From NCBI GenBank assembly GCA_030836605.1, contig JAUPMC010000007.1:1-6240 (forward strand): a stretch of DNA of 6,240 nt, written 5' to 3'. The notes beneath the pieces are model-generated. The model did no database searches. It saw only the letters and a list, made by a program, of their open reading frames with translations, and was not told where the DNA came from. Both the position numbers and the translations under genes were made by a program. Below are positions 5,397 through 6,240 of the stretch, piece by piece (the first letter of the stretch is position 1; each line of letters opens with the position of its first letter). Source of the stretch: Thermoplasmatota archaeon. Its GTDB lineage: Archaea > Thermoplasmatota > Thermoplasmata > UBA10834.

Positions 5397-6240
5397 AGAA
5401 ATCGCCGAGTCTCCTGGCCCGTGAGGACGGTCTCGGCTTCGCGGCCTTGCCAGACTCCTCTCGGCCTTTCGCCGCGCGGACTCGTCCGGCCAAGGCCGTG
5501 ACCCGCGGAGAATCAGTATCGCATCCGAGGAGGTACGCGATGTCCCCTTCGTCCAGCTCAGCGTCCACCGCTAGCTTCTCCAGAATGTCATTCTCCCGCC
5601 TCGCGAGCAAGACCAGTGAGGGGAGGACGGAGTCGTTGAAGCTCTTCCCTGAAGTGTGGAACTGAGGGGAAAGCTTCTCCTTCAGCGAGCCCCTGGCAGC
5701 CGTGGCCCCCTTCGCGCGGGACAGGACGATGAACTGGCTCGGGATCCTGTACTCGCCTGCGTGCCGACGCCCGCCACGCCTCCTGGAGATGGCGACACCC
5801 CCGGTCATGAGCGTGCGCGCGTACGACCAGAAGCCGTAGTACTGGAACTTCCTGGTCCTGCCCAGATACACGTCGGCCCTGGAGAGCGCATCGAACGCGG
5901 ACGCCAGGTCCTCAGGGTCCGTCATCTCCATCGTGATACCGTCCTCGATCCACTTCTCCAACTCGTCCGGCGTCTTGTCGAGGCCGTCTGTCGCGTCATA
6001 CGCGGCCTTCACAGTGGTTGCGCCGAACATGGCGCCCAGAGATTCGGTGAGGGCTCTCGACTGGTTCCTGTCGGATAGGACGGACGTGTCATCTGAGACG
6101 ACCTCGGTCCTTCCCTCCACGAGCATCTGCAGGTCGTTCACGGCCGCTCTGATGTCCCCCGCGGCGTTGCCAGCTATGCTCTCCAGAGGCCCTTGCTCGA
6201 CCGAGATGCCCTCGACGCGGGCAATCCTCGTCAGGACGTC
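5395..6240 (-). CDS. rfcL: Replication factor C large subunit, C-terminal part
   Basis: Partial: the frame stays open to base 6240, so the start and the ATPase P-loop region lie outside. The 281 visible residues begin in the lid of the AAA+ module: EGISVEQGPLESIAGNAAGD leads into GDIRAAVNDLQ (28-38), the conserved clamp-loader sensor-2 region. The collar domain follows, with WIEDGITMEM, then SRADVYLGRTRKFQYYGFWSYAR (119-141) and the adjacent LMTGG, as in archaeal RfcL. RfcL with RfcS loads the PCNA clamp onto primed DNA. The final 30 residues are basic and low in complexity and end RARRLGDF; this resembles a PCNA-interacting box but lacks the leading Gln and the last aromatic residue. The GTG at 6141 is an internal Val (GDIRAAV), not a start. 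taw1 follows 10 bases downstream. Confidence 0.92.
   Translation of the reverse strand, partial: DVLTRIARVEGISVEQGPLESIAGNAAGDIRAAVNDLQMLVEGRTEVVSDDTSVLSDRNQSRALTESLGAMFGATTVKAAYDATDGLDKTPDELEKWIEDGITMEMTDPEDLASAFDALSRADVYLGRTRKFQYYGFWSYARTLMTGGVAISRRRGGRRHAGEYRIPSQFIVLSRAKGATAARGSLKEKLSPQFHTSGKSFNDSVLPSLVLLARRENDILEKLAVDAELDEGDIAYLLGCDTDSPRVTALAGRVRAAKGREESGKAAKPRPSSRARRLGDF

Noticed and set aside
4581..5501. Long plus-strand frame (306 codons) opposite taw1 and rfcL
   Set aside because: It spans two genes on the other strand, is rich in Pro/Arg/His/Val in the way of GC shadows, and has no motif.
1..6240. CRISPR array, insertion sequence, integrase or attachment-site repeats
   Set aside because: No regularly spaced direct repeats, transposase-like frames or long terminal repeats were seen; all the long genes are chromosomal housekeeping or signalling genes.

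Overview
This window looks like a compact, GC-rich archaeal chromosome segment. Archaeal markers are a single-chain proteasome beta subunit with a short propeptide, the two-KH beta-CASP nuclease aCPSF1/FttA, the archaeal form of the wyosine radical-SAM enzyme TYW1 without a flavodoxin domain, and a replication factor C large subunit. Heavy use of AGG (Arg) and ATA (Ile) codons at high GC, together with a DUF835 protein beside a stand-alone receiver, suggests Thermoplasmatota (for example a Methanomassiliicoccales-like lineage). That placement is inference, because no rRNA is present.

Layout. Bases 1-546 (+) hold the C-terminal part of a type II secretion F / TadC-FlaJ family membrane protein that begins outside the window. 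It converges, with a 7-base gap, on a leftward two-gene unit: a CheY-like single-domain response regulator (1480-1124) whose stop codon directly abuts the ATG of a DUF835 protein (1123-554). A gap of about 340 bases (1481-1821) separates this unit from the rightward pair psmB (1822-2463) and aCPSF1/fttA (2539-4452). aCPSF1 ends 2 bases from the end of a leftward unit made of rfcL (3' part, 6240-5395) and taw1/TYW1 (5384-4455), which lie 10 bases apart.

Function. Most genes are information-processing or protein-quality housekeeping: protein degradation (psmB), transcription termination and RNA 3'-end processing (aCPSF1), clamp loading (rfcL) and tRNA-Phe modification (taw1). The receiver/DUF835 pair is the signalling component and is the least understood functionally.

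The most unusual region is the divergent gap at 1481-1821. It contains nested, collinear inverted repeats spanning 1546-1663 (helices of 9, 4, 7 and 5 bp), and TATA-like boxes sit about 26 bases outside each end. This could be an undescribed small structured RNA, or an extended regulatory region. A second recurring pattern is a hairpin with a 6-bp stem and 6-base loop followed by CGGAAA and ATTA, found just upstream of both psmB and aCPSF1.
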